Source: Deltaproteobacteria bacterium
GTDB taxonomy: Bacteria; Desulfobacterota; GWC2-55-46
Assembly (NCBI GenBank): GCA_015075075.1
Contig: JABTVA010000001.1
Span: 239,662-303,661, forward strand
Direction of reading: 5' to 3'
Length of the DNA stretch: 64,000 bases
Made by a program: the position numbers and the translations under genes. Positions 45,113 through 52,939 of this stretch are shown one piece after another; positions within the stretch are counted from its first letter, which is position 1; the number at the start of each line of letters is the position of its first letter. The notes under the pieces are model-generated. The model made no database searches and was not told the DNA's origin. It saw nothing but the letters and a program-made list of their open reading frames with translations.

Positions 45113-46810
45113 ATGCGCTATTCGAGGATGCTTCTTCCTACCCTGAAGGAATCTCCGGCGGACGCCGAGGTCATAAGCCAGAAGCTCATGATACGGGCCG
45201 GGATGATACGGAAGGTGGCCGCGGGCATTTACAACCTCCTTCCCCTCGGCCACAGGGTGGTCAGGAAGGTGGAGGCCATAGTAAGGGAGGAGATGAACAG
45301 GGCAGGCGCCCAGGAGGTCCTGATGCCCATGGTCGTCCCCGCCGAGCTCTGGCAGGAGAGCGGCAGGTGGGACGCGTACGGCAAGGAGCTCTTGAGGCTC
45401 AAGGACCGGCACGAAAGGGAGTTCTGTCTGGGGCCGACGCACGAGGAGGTCATAACGGACATGGTGAGGAGGGAGGTGCGCTCATACAGGGAGCTCCCCT
45501 TGAACCTCTACCAGATACAGACCAAGTTCAGGGACGAGATACGCCCGAGGTTCGGGCTCATGCGGGGCCGCGAGTTCATCATGAAGGACGCGTATTCCTT
45601 CCACGCCACCCCCGAAAGCCTTGACCGGGAATACGAGAACATGCACCGCGCCTACACCCGGATATTCGAGAGGTGCGCGCTGCAGTTCAGGGCCGTCGAG
45701 GCCGAGACCGGCGCCATAGGCGGCAGGTTCTCGCACGAGTTCATGGTCCTTGCCGACAGCGGCGAGGACTCCATCGCGAGCTGCACGAGGTGCGGCTACG
45801 CCGCCAACATCGAAAGGGCCGAGGTCAGGGAGCCGCACCCGGAAAGGCCCCTGGGCGAGCTCCCGGTCGAGCGGGTCTCAACACCTGGCATGAGGACCAT
45901 AGAGGAAGTGAGCGCGTTCCTCAAGGCCGCCCCCTCTGCCATGATAAAGACGCTCATATACGAGACGGACAGGGGCATAGTAGCGGCGCTCGTGAGGGGC
46001 GACCACCAGCTTAACGAGTTCAAGTTCAGGAACGCCCTCAATGCCGCCTGGGTGAGGCTCGCGGACGAGGCTGCTGTCGAGAGGGCCACTGGCGCGCCCG
46101 CCGGGTTCGCCGGGCCGGTGAGGCTTAAGGTCCCGGTATACGCAGACCACGCCGTGAGGCGCATATTCGACGGCGTAACCGGCGCGAACGAGAAGGACGC
46201 GCACCTCGTCCACGTGAGCGCGGCGCGGGATTTCCCGGGGGCGTCCTATGCCGACATAAGGAACGCCCTGGCCGGGGACATGTGCCCGAGGTGCGAGGGA
46301 GCATTCGAGATACGGCGCGGGATTGAGGTCGGGCACATATTCAAGCTCGGGACCAAGTATTCGGAGGCAATGGGCGCGACCTTCCTCGACGAGGAAGGCA
46401 GGGAGCGCCCGGCTATCATGGGCTGCTACGGCATAGGCGTAGGCAGGACAGCCGCCGCCGCCATAGAGCAGAACCACGACGAGGCCGGGATCATATGGCC
46501 GGGCCCGCTCGCCCCGTTCGACTGCGAGGTGCTGCCGGTGAACGTGAACGACGAGGGGACCAAGAAGACCGCGGAGGCGCTTTACGAGCGGCTCTCCTCC
46601 GAGCTGGAGGTTCTCCTCGACGACAGGGACGAGAGGGCGGGCGTGAAGTTCAAGGACGCCGACCTCATAGGCATTCCCGTGCGGGTGGTCGTCGGAGAAA
46701 GGAACTTGAAGCAGGGCAAGGTGGAGCTCAAGGTAAGAAAGACCGGGGAAACAAAACTTGTCGGAATAGAGGAAGTCAGCGCAGAGGTCGGAAGGGTCCT
46801 CGGAAAGTAG
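45113..46810 (+). CDS. proS: Prolyl-tRNA synthetase
   Basis: 565 residues, bacterial-type ProRS with the editing insertion. Class II motifs: GIYNLLPLGHRVVRKVEAIV, MPMVVPAELWQESGRW, FRDEIRPRFGLMRGREFIMK (motif 2) and GCYGIGVGRTAAAAIEQNHD (motif 3). The INS domain spans about residues 225-410, and the C-terminal anticodon domain contains LPVNVNDEGTKKTAEALYER. Charges tRNA-Pro. Confidence 0.97.
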   Translation: MRYSRMLLPTLKESPADAEVISQKLMIRAGMIRKVAAGIYNLLPLGHRVVRKVEAIVREEMNRAGAQEVLMPMVVPAELWQESGRWDAYGKELLRLKDRHEREFCLGPTHEEVITDMVRREVRSYRELPLNLYQIQTKFRDEIRPRFGLMRGREFIMKDAYSFHATPESLDREYENMHRAYTRIFERCALQFRAVEAETGAIGGRFSHEFMVLADSGEDSIASCTRCGYAANIERAEVREPHPERPLGELPVERVSTPGMRTIEEVSAFLKAAPSAMIKTLIYETDRGIVAALVRGDHQLNEFKFRNALNAAWVRLADEAAVERATGAPAGFAGPVRLKVPVYADHAVRRIFDGVTGANEKDAHLVHVSAARDFPGASYADIRNALAGDMCPRCEGAFEIRRGIEVGHIFKLGTKYSEAMGATFLDEEGRERPAIMGCYGIGVGRTAAAAIEQNHDEAGIIWPGPLAPFDCEVLPVNVNDEGTKKTAEALYERLSSELEVLLDDRDERAGVKFKDADLIGIPVRVVVGERNLKQGKVELKVRKTGETKLVGIEEVSAEVGRVLGK

Positions 46811-46830
46811 CGCGCAACTGCTTCAAAAAG

Positions 46831-46864
46831 AAAAAGGCCGCTGCGAATGGCAGCGGCCTTTTTT
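46831..46864. terminator. Bidirectional terminator after proS and the PEP-CTERM gene
   Basis: Stem AAAAAGGCCGCTGC / GCAGCGGCCTTTTT with a 5-base loop; A and T runs on both sides serve the two convergent genes. Confidence 0.92.
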
Positions 46865-46884
46865 GTTGCGGATAGTTTCGGCGA

Positions 46885-47283
46885 TTACTTCGCGGACTGC
46901 CTCTTCCTTATGACTATCGCGCCCATTGCGGCCGCGAGGAGGGCCATGGTGCCGGGCTCGGGCACGGCATGGTTGTTGTTCTCCTTCTTGCACTTCTTGC
47001 CGTTGTAATGATTGCCGCCGTTGTAGTTGCCGCCATTATTAGCCAGAGGGTCTTTGACGTTGTTCCTTACGGGCTTGAAGAACTTCTTGCCGCTGTTGAC
47101 CTTGATGATGTTCTTGATGTTTACTATGGTCGAATTGCTTGCGGCTGCGACTGCGGTGTTGGTGTTGGTTTTGCCGCCGTTACCGTTGAAAGGGGGAGGC
47201 GTAGGTACGGATGCGGAGCTTACGGCAGGAACAAGGGCGAGGCACCCGGCGAGTACGGCTGCGGAGAGTAGGCTTCTTTTCAT
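46885..47283 (-). CDS. Small Asn-rich PEP-CTERM protein
   Basis: 132 residues. Signal peptide MKRSLLSAAVLAGCLALVPA with cleavage after SSA. The mature part is low-complexity, rich in Asn, Gly, Lys and Thr (NNGGNYNGGNHYNGKKCKK). The C-terminus is a standard PEP-CTERM sorting signal: VPEPGTMALLAAAMGAIVIR then KRQ (motif, hydrophobic helix, basic tail). Such proteins are cut by exosortase and delivered to the cell surface or exopolysaccharide matrix. RBS CAGGAGGAATTGC precedes ATG 47283. A perfect sigma-54 promoter lies 39 bases further upstream. No exosortase gene is in the window. Confidence 0.9.
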   Translation of the reverse strand: MKRSLLSAAVLAGCLALVPAVSSASVPTPPPFNGNGGKTNTNTAVAAASNSTIVNIKNIIKVNSGKKFFKPVRNNVKDPLANNGGNYNGGNHYNGKKCKKENNNHAVPEPGTMALLAAAMGAIVIRKRQSAK

Positions 47284-47321
47284 TGCAATTCCTCCTGTGT
47301 TTTTTTGATTCCCTTTAACTT

Positions 47322-47337
47322 AGCAAGAGCCGTGCCA
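47322..47337 (-). promoter_or_regulatory. Sigma-54 (RpoN) -24/-12 promoter of the PEP-CTERM gene
   Basis: On the minus strand the sequence is TGGCACGGCTCTTGCT, an exact match to TGGCACG-N4-TTGCW. The expected start of transcription is near 47311, giving a leader of about 28 bases with a good Shine-Dalgarno. PEP-CTERM systems are known to be associated with the PrsK/PrsR sigma-54-dependent two-component pair, which fits. Confidence 0.85.
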
Positions 47338-47522
47338 GCGTGAATCGCCTGTGTTCCGGACTATTTTCGGAGCCGCCGCGGCCCTCGGAGTAAAATGATT
47401 TTACAGCCAGGACCGGCCTTTTCGCGTAAGCGCGTGTTTTTTATGATTAGCGGGCCTGCAGTTTTTTTTACTCGTCAGCGGAAGGCCTGATGCGGCGTTC
47501 GCCGTTTTTTTTGTCCATTCAT

Positions 47523-47550
47523 TTGACAACCGGTTTTTTTGAGCTATTCT
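47523..47550 (+). promoter_or_regulatory. Promoter of the first DUF3015 gene
   Basis: TTGACA (47523-47528) and TATTCT (47545-47550), 16 bases apart, 32 bases before the start codon. The rest of the 47338-47522 gap shows no gene. Confidence 0.6.
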
Positions 47551-47581
47551 CTTTTGAAAAAACAACTCTGGAGGTGCTGGC

Positions 47582-48052
47582 ATGAAAAGGCTTATGATAT
47601 CGGGATGCGCCCTTGCCTTATTTACGGGGTTCGCGGCGCTTCCGGCCGGGGCGCAGACCTTTGACCAGAACGTGGGCTGCGGCCTCGGGAGCGTGCTGAT
47701 GAAGGAGAGGGACGCCACACTCTTTCAGGTGCTCGCGATAACGACGAACGGGATACTCTTCAACCATACCATCGGCATAACCTTAGGCGTCTTCGGGTGC
47801 CAGCAGCCGGCCGTATTCGTCGAGAACGAGAGGCTCAAGACGTTCGTTGCCGCCAACATGGATTCTCTCGCCCAGGACATGGCCGCAGGGAACGGGGAGG
47901 CAATCGCGACTGTTGCCGAGCTCATGGGCGTGCCCGCGGAAAAGAGGCCCGAGTTCTATGCCGCGCTCCAGTCCAACTTCAGGGAGATATATACGTCAGG
48001 GGGCGTGCAGTCCGCGGACGTTATTGAAATATCTCGAAGACCTCTCCTTTAG
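47582..48052 (+). CDS. DUF3015 periplasmic protein, copy 1
   Basis: 156 residues. Signal peptide MKRLMISGCALALFTGFAAL ... AGA with cleavage before QTF. The mature part, QNVGCGLGSVLMKERDATLF, TTNGILFNHTIGITLGVFGC and VENERLKTFVAANMDSLAQD, matches DUF3015. Two conserved Cys may pair. The last ten residues (ISRRPLL) depart from the paralogue, which reads SADVIEGIYKIA at that point, so a one-base indel near 48030 may have altered the C-terminus. Function unknown; exported. Own promoter and terminator. Confidence 0.82.
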   Translation: MKRLMISGCALALFTGFAALPAGAQTFDQNVGCGLGSVLMKERDATLFQVLAITTNGILFNHTIGITLGVFGCQQPAVFVENERLKTFVAANMDSLAQDMAAGNGEAIATVAELMGVPAEKRPEFYAALQSNFREIYTSGGVQSADVIEISRRPLL

Positions 48053-48078
48053 CCAGGCTGGGAAACTACGTGAATCCG

Positions 48079-48120
48079 AAAGGCCATGCGGCCCTTCTGC
48101 GGGCCGCATGGCCTTTCAAA
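48079..48120 (+). terminator. Terminator after DUF3015 copy 1
   Basis: A perfect 16-bp stem AAAGGCCATGCGGCCC / GGGCCGCATGGCCTTT with a 6-base loop. The following T tract is interrupted (TTTCAAATTTG). Confidence 0.8.
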
Positions 48121-48172
48121 TTTGTCAGTGACTTTGGTGTTTAATTTCGCCGCATCCCTTTAAATATTTCGT

Positions 48173-48199
48173 TTGACATCCAGGGACATTAGTTATAAA
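48173..48199 (+). promoter_or_regulatory. Promoter of the second DUF3015 gene
   Basis: TTGACA (48173-48178) and TATAAA (48194-48199), 15 bases apart, 28 bases before the start codon. Confidence 0.6.
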
Positions 48200-48226
48200 A
48201 GAAGAAAAACTCTCAGGAGGCCCTGG

Positions 48227-48712
48227 ATGAAAAGACTCGTTGGTTTTGGTTCCGCGCTTCTCCTTGCGGGGGCGTTCATGCTCCCGTCAAGCGCCGTTGC
48301 CCAGTCCTACGATACCTATGTGGGGTGCGGCCTCGGCAACATGCTCTTCAAGGAAATCGGCCAGGACAAGACGCTCTTCCAGATACTCGCTGTCACCACG
48401 AACGGTTTTTTCTTCAACCAGACCTTCGGAATCACCTCCGGCACCTTAGGGTGCGCGCAGCCTTCGATGTTCGTCGAGAACGAGAAGGTGCTGAGGTTCG
48501 TCGCCGATAACATGGACACCCTCGCGCAGGACATCGCCGCGGGGAACGGCGAGGCGCTCTCCACCCTTGCCGAGCTCATGGAAATACCGGCCGAGCAGAG
48601 GCCCGTGTTCTTCTCGAAGCTCCAGGAGAACTTCAACGGCATCTACAGCTCCTCCGCGGTCGAGTCGGCTGACGTGATCGAGGGCATCTACAAGATTGCT
48701 TCCAACTCGTAG
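48227..48712 (+). CDS. DUF3015 periplasmic protein, copy 2
   Basis: 161 residues from ATG 48227 (CAGGAGG 8 bases upstream); the earlier in-frame ATG lies in the promoter. Signal peptide ends near VAQ. YVGCGLGNMLFKE, QILAVTTNGFFFNQTFGITS, PSMFVENEKVLRFVADNMDT and LAELMEIPAEQRPVFFSKLQ parallel copy 1 along its full length, so the two arose by tandem duplication. The end SADVIEGIYKIASNS is probably the native terminus. Function unknown. A DUF4105 gene begins in its last codons. Confidence 0.85.
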   Translation: MKRLVGFGSALLLAGAFMLPSSAVAQSYDTYVGCGLGNMLFKEIGQDKTLFQILAVTTNGFFFNQTFGITSGTLGCAQPSMFVENEKVLRFVADNMDTLAQDIAAGNGEALSTLAELMEIPAEQRPVFFSKLQENFNGIYSSSAVESADVIEGIYKIASNS

Positions 48713-50648
48713 CCGATATTCAAAAGAGAGTCCCGGGCCATGCCGGCCTTCCTGGCCGGCATGGCCTCTCTTTTTATTGGCTCTCGCATTTTTTGCGCTC
48801 TTTCCCCGGGAGGCGGACGCTGCCACGGGGGAGTACGCGGAATCGCTCGCGGAAAGGGCCGTCTCGACGGGCCTCCATGAGAGGCGCGAATGGCATGTGC
48901 TGCTCCATTACAGGCCTGCGCTCCTTGGCCGCTTCACAAGCCTGGTTGACGACCCGGCCTTCTTCAACTCGCCTTCCGGAAAGGACGACCCGGGGGAAGA
49001 GCTCAGGGACACCGTAAAGGCGTTCTTCAGGGACGACCTCGAAGGTGACGCCCACCCCCAGTGCAGGTTCATAGCCAGGTACCGGTGGCTCTCGAAGGAG
49101 CTCTCCATCGACCGCTCGAAGCTCCCCGCGCCGGAGTGCAAGGGCTATGACGAGCTCATTCTGAACATGAACCCCCGCTCGGCAGTGCTCGTATTCCCCG
49201 TATCGCACATCAACAGCCCAGCCTCGATGTTCGGGCACACGCTCCTCCGTATCGATTCCGACAGGGAATCGACCATGTTCTCCTTCGCCGTCAACTACTC
49301 GGCGGTAACGCCGGAGACGAGCGGCATCCTTTTCGCCGTAAAGGGGCTTACCGGCGCATACAAGGGCTACTTCGGCGTGCTCCCCTATTACGAGAAGATA
49401 AAGGAGTACAGCTTCCTCGAGAACAGGGACATGTGGGAGTACAGCCTGGATTTCACCCCGGAAGAGGTCGAGAGGATGCTCCTGCATCTCTGGGAGCTCA
49501 AGGACATATATTCGGATTACTATTTTTTCGACGAGAACTGCTCTTATAACCTGCTACTTGCGCTCGAGGCTGCGAGGCCGGAAACCGACCTCCTTGGGCT
49601 CCTGCCGCCCTGGGTGATCCCGATGGACACGGTAAGGGCCGTCAAAAAGACCGGCATGAGCTTCGGCGAGGCCCGGTACAGGCCTTCAAAGGCGTCGAGG
49701 ATACGTCATATAGAGGGGCTATTGGACAAGGGCCTCCGCGCTGCCGCGCTGGACCTCGCTTCAGGCGCGCTGGACCCCGATGAGCTCGTCCGCGACGAGG
49801 CCGTCCCGAGGGATAAGAGGGCGATGGTCCTGGACCTCGCCTCGGAGTACGTCCAGTACAGGTATGCGAAGAGGAAGCTCCCCAAGGAGGAATACACGGC
49901 GAGGTACATAGGCGTGCTCGGCGCAAGGAGCACGCTCGGGATCCTACCGGCTTATGATTTACGCGCCCCGGCCCCGCCGGATGTCGGCCACGGCCCGGCA
50001 AGGCTCTCCATCGGGGTTGGATTCCGTGATAAGAGTGAGTTCGCTTCAATAAAGCTAAGGCCGGCGAACCACGCCCTCATGGACCCGCAGGAAGGGTATC
50101 TCCCCGGGGCCGCAATCACCTTTCTCGAAGGCGAGGCAAGGTACGACTTCGACGGAAGGGGGCTTCAAGCGGAAAGGCTCACGCTTCTGGAGATAATATC
50201 CATCTCGCCCAGGGACAGGTTTTTCAAGCCCATTTCATGGCGGGTTACGGCAAACGCGCTTCAAAAGGAGTATTCAGGCGAAGAACCGAGGACGGTGGCA
50301 GGCATCTCCGCCGATGTCGGCTTAAGCTACGGCCAATGGCCGGGCGCGCTCGTATACGCATTCGCTGGCCCTGAGGCCAAGGCCGGACGAAAGCTCGACA
50401 AGGGATATGCGCTCGGCGCGGGAGTGAAGGCGGGCGTGATCGGAAAAATTACGGAGAGGTGGAAGGCGCAGCTCGAATTCATCGCCCTGGCCTTTGGCCC
50501 GGGAGACAGCCACGACATACTCGCCGCAGAGCTTAACCAGACCTTCACGACCGGGAAAGAGAGCGCCGTGATGCTGAACCTTAAGAGAGAGGACTTCGAC
50601 GGCTTTTACTCGACCGAGGCAGCCATATCCCTGAACCTATATTACTGA
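48696..50648 (+). CDS. DUF4105 protein with probable beta-barrel C-terminus
   Basis: About 650 residues. The reading frame opens with a TTG at 48696 inside the DUF3015 gene and passes through the hairpin at 48736-48775. SWPAWPLFLLALAFFALFPR with cleavage after ADA is a plausible signal peptide. A start at TTG 48777 or a frameshift at the T run near 48771 (joining ATG 48740) is also possible. The DUF4105 core is clear: NPRSAVLVFPVSHINSPASM, FGHTLLRIDSD, NYSAVTPETSG and FFDENCSYNLLLALEAARP, with conserved His, Asn and Cys of a papain-like fold. From about residue 430 alternating hydrophobic segments ending in SLNLYY suggest an outer-membrane barrel. Enzyme activity not established. Confidence 0.8.
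   Translation: MLPTRSRYSKESPGPCRPSWPAWPLFLLALAFFALFPREADAATGEYAESLAERAVSTGLHERREWHVLLHYRPALLGRFTSLVDDPAFFNSPSGKDDPGEELRDTVKAFFRDDLEGDAHPQCRFIARYRWLSKELSIDRSKLPAPECKGYDELILNMNPRSAVLVFPVSHINSPASMFGHTLLRIDSDRESTMFSFAVNYSAVTPETSGILFAVKGLTGAYKGYFGVLPYYEKIKEYSFLENRDMWEYSLDFTPEEVERMLLHLWELKDIYSDYYFFDENCSYNLLLALEAARPETDLLGLLPPWVIPMDTVRAVKKTGMSFGEARYRPSKASRIRHIEGLLDKGLRAAALDLASGALDPDELVRDEAVPRDKRAMVLDLASEYVQYRYAKRKLPKEEYTARYIGVLGARSTLGILPAYDLRAPAPPDVGHGPARLSIGVGFRDKSEFASIKLRPANHALMDPQEGYLPGAAITFLEGEARYDFDGRGLQAERLTLLEIISISPRDRFFKPISWRVTANALQKEYSGEEPRTVAGISADVGLSYGQWPGALVYAFAGPEAKAGRKLDKGYALGAGVKAGVIGKITERWKAQLEFIALAFGPGDSHDILAAELNQTFTTGKESAVMLNLKREDFDGFYSTEAAISLNLYY
48736..48775 (+). terminator. Terminator after DUF3015 copy 2, inside the start of the DUF4105 frame
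   Basis: Stem GGCCATGCCGGCC / GGCCGGCATGGCC, extended by outer GAGAG/CTCTC pairs, loop TTCCT, then CTTTTT. Because the DUF4105 frame runs through it, it may work as an attenuator limiting DUF4105 expression. Confidence 0.8.
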
Positions 50649-50667
50649 CCCGGGATATGGGAGCCAG

Positions 50668-51054
50668 TTAAACGCGCTTGAGGTGGTAAAAGGCCCACTT
50701 CGCGCACTCGTGGTCAGGCTGCCAGCGGTGCTGTATGGAGTAGATGTGCCTTAGGAGGGTGTGTTTCACGAAGAGCCAGCCGTCCTTGAGCTCATCCACC
50801 TCGCCCGGGAAGAGCCGGAGCTCCGTAAGCGCGGCTTCCTTCTCGGCGCTGCCGATAAGCCTCTTGAAGTATATCTTCCCGGCTATCTTCTGGCATTTCG
50901 AGGCTCGGAGCGGCTCCTCTGGGAATACGTCAGTGAACTCGAGGTTTGCGGGCCCGAACCCATAATTCTCAAGGATGGCCTCCATCTCCTCCCTGTAGTC
51001 CTCAGTCCTTATTATATCTTTCACGGCTTCCAATCCTGCGTTCTCATAAGGCAA
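50668..51054 (-). CDS. Hypothetical protein
   Basis: Up to 128 residues. The outermost start TTG 51054 lies in the R2 end. GTG 51024 (VKDIIRTEDYREEMEAILEN) avoids the repeat and is more likely native, giving 118 residues. No signal peptide, membrane segment or known motif was recognised. It is acidic at the N-terminus and rich in Trp, His and Cys at the C-terminus (KHTLLRHIYSIQHRWQPDHE then CAKWAFYHLKRV). Codon use and GC resemble neighbours, so I treat it as a real gene of unknown function. It converges on the DUF4105 gene. The R2 insertion may have removed its native start. Confidence 0.6.
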   Translation of the reverse strand: MPYENAGLEAVKDIIRTEDYREEMEAILENYGFGPANLEFTDVFPEEPLRASKCQKIAGKIYFKRLIGSAEKEAALTELRLFPGEVDELKDGWLFVKHTLLRHIYSIQHRWQPDHECAKWAFYHLKRV

Positions 51055-51359
51055 CCTCTAAAAATTGTTCTTTTCCCCGGACTCTGGGTAGTTACGGGAA
51101 TAAAAATGCTCACATATTGCCATATATGCTCCGCATTTTATTCCCGGCCTTCCGGGAAAAGCGGGAAAAATCTCTGAGGAAGGTCAGTTAATCCCATTTT
51201 CTGTCATTCTGGGGGCGTAAGCGACCGAAGAATCTCGTCAGCTGGCTTTGAATTTCCAAAACGAGATTCCCCTTCGTTTCCTCAGGACTTCCGGCTCACC
51301 ACTCAGAATGACAAGCATTGCGAATTAATCAGAGCTTCTTTAATTTTTAGAGACTACCC
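51050..51359. repeat. Composite R2 element with R1 inserted, left flank of cassette copy 2
   Basis: The R2 left part runs GGCAACCTCTAAAAATTGTT ... AAAAATCTCTGAGG to about 51178. R1 follows (51177-51341, TGTCATTCTGGG to CTCAGAATGACA type). Then the R2 right end TTAATTTTTAGAGACTACCC closes it. The R1 plus R2-end portion is the inverted counterpart of 4678-4864. Confidence 0.83.
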
Positions 51360-51443
51360 ACTAAATTTTCGGCCTGTAAACGGTAAGTAATCCTCTTCAC
51401 CATGTGGGCCAAGCCCGATAAGCCCTGCCCTATAATGGGCCGC

Positions 51444-51943
51444 TCAGAACCTCGTAATGGATTTTCCAGGGGTCGAACTCGTCGTCGGTGTGCTCTCAGG
51501 CCTTTGACCGCGTATCGAGAGGCATCATGCACTGGACCCTAATTCCTCAGGTATGCCAGGAGCTTTTTTGACGAAGGCTCAGCGCTCCCAGGGGGCTCGC
51601 CGGCGTCCAGCAGCCTGCACGAAGCAGAGGCGAGCCCTGGTTCACAACTTCGGGGTGTATGTGTTCCGCCGCTATGGAGGAGTCCTCCTGAAGCGCCTTC
51701 CCGTTTTATATTATAACAGATTACCACCACCAGAGGCGCGTTCCTTACGAAGCGGGCGTGGGCGGTGGAGGTCAGGAAGCGCCTTTTTCGCACTCAGGGT
51801 CGCTCACTACACGAACTCCAGGCCCTCGTCCCCAGGAGGTGGGCGCGCACATAGCGACCTTCAGGACCTCCTTTAATTTCCTCTCCTCGACCTCGCGCCT
51901 GAGATACGCCCTCACGAGCGCCGTTTCTTATGACATTCAGCAT
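51444..51943 (-). pseudogene. Nitroreductase-family gene, damaged second copy
   Basis: Reverse-orientation copy of the gene at 4078-4590 (500 versus 513 bases). ATG 51943 and the stop TCAGAACC are preserved, but the frame breaks repeatedly. In the 180 bases at 51781-51960 I count three substitutions and at least six one-base changes, almost all loss of one G from a run (for example CTGGGGACG for CTGGGGGACG). Recognisable fragments include TAHARFVRNAPLVVVICYNI. This is either a decayed duplicate or a near-identical duplicate whose consensus was not corrected. Confidence 0.85.
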
Positions 51944-51952
51944 ACGATACCT

Positions 51953-52484
51953 CTACTCTGAAGTAGTTTATCGAGAAAGGCCGACGTTTCGGACCGGTCC
52001 AGTCGGACCAGGCCTTGACCACGAGGCGATTCTGCCGTCCTTCCGATTATATACGCCTCCGGGCCCACTTACCCTGTAGCGCCTCATCCACGACCGTCCT
52101 CGTCCCTGATGTTTACGAAGCTCAGCCCTTCCTTGTCGAGGAATTCGCGCACCTTGAAGAGCGGCGCTGTGCATAGGTCCGCCCGATGGCGGCGACAGTG
52201 AGCCCGCTCTCGGTATTTCCTCCAGACCATGATCAAGGGACTTGGGCTCCTCCCTGCATTCCGAGCATTTCATCCTCCAGAAAATAGAGGATTACCACCC
52301 TGCCCTTTTCCTCCGAAGAGCCTGAACTGGGCCCCGTCCATGTCTCTTCATGCAGGAAGTCAATCGCGGGGCTTCCTTGCGCGGTCTCGGCTCGTAAGGC
52401 TCCCAACCTTGCCAGGGCCTTTCCTGCGCAGGCGTAGCGAAAAGACCAGGGAGGACAAGCAACAGGATTGTTTTCAAGACCACC
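51953..52484 (-). pseudogene. TlpA-like lipoprotein gene, damaged second copy
   Basis: Reverse-orientation copy of 3526-4068 (532 versus 543 bases). The Shine-Dalgarno and start (GGAGGTGGTCTTG) and the lipoprotein leader MKTILLLVL survive; frames then alternate. MKCSECREE with its CxxC pair is still legible. It has the same pattern of single-base losses as the nitroreductase copy beside it. Probably not translated as written. Confidence 0.85.
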
Positions 52485-52533
52485 TCCGGAGTGTAATGAT
52501 ATCAGAAGAGGCCTGCATAAAGGGAAGGGCGTA

Positions 52534-52806
52534 GGCAACATCTAAAAATATTGTTTCCCCGGACTCACGTCATGCCGGGAATAAAAATGCTCACATATTG
52601 TCATATATGCTCCGCTTTTTCCTTGATTGCAGGAAAAATCTCTAAGGAAGGTCTGATTAATTCTGTTTTCTGTTGTCATTGCGAGGAGCTTTAGCTCGAA
52701 GCAATCTCAAAGTGCTTGATTTTCCAAAAGATAAGATTGCTTCGCTTCGCTCGCAATGACGAACACATTGAGTAAATCAGAGCTTCCCTAATTTTTAGAG
52801 GTTCCC
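52534..52806. repeat. Composite R2 element with R1 inserted, right flank of cassette copy 2
   Basis: The R2 left part starts GGCAACATCTAAAAATATTG and continues to AAAAATCTCTAAGG at about 52645. R1 (52644-52788, GTCATTGCGAGG type) follows. The R2 right end TAATTTTTAGAGGTTCCC closes it at 52806. The R2 part is the inverted match of 3359-3476. Confidence 0.85.
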
Positions 52807-52879
52807 TATCGCCAGCTTCCCTCTCGTGCGGATAATAGAAGAACATGCGTATTCCCTGCAACCCTTTCCCGTTGAAAAA

Positions 52880-52888
52880 TGCTATAAT
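52880..52888 (+). promoter_or_regulatory. Extended -10 promoter of leuS
   Basis: TGCTATAAT, a consensus extended -10, lies 52 bases before the leuS start. No good -35 was found at the proper distance. The region 52807-52879 holds no gene. Confidence 0.55.
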
Positions 52889-52939
52889 TCCATGTTAAAA
52901 AAACCTATTTAAAACCTGTTTTTACCTTAGCGAGGGCGG

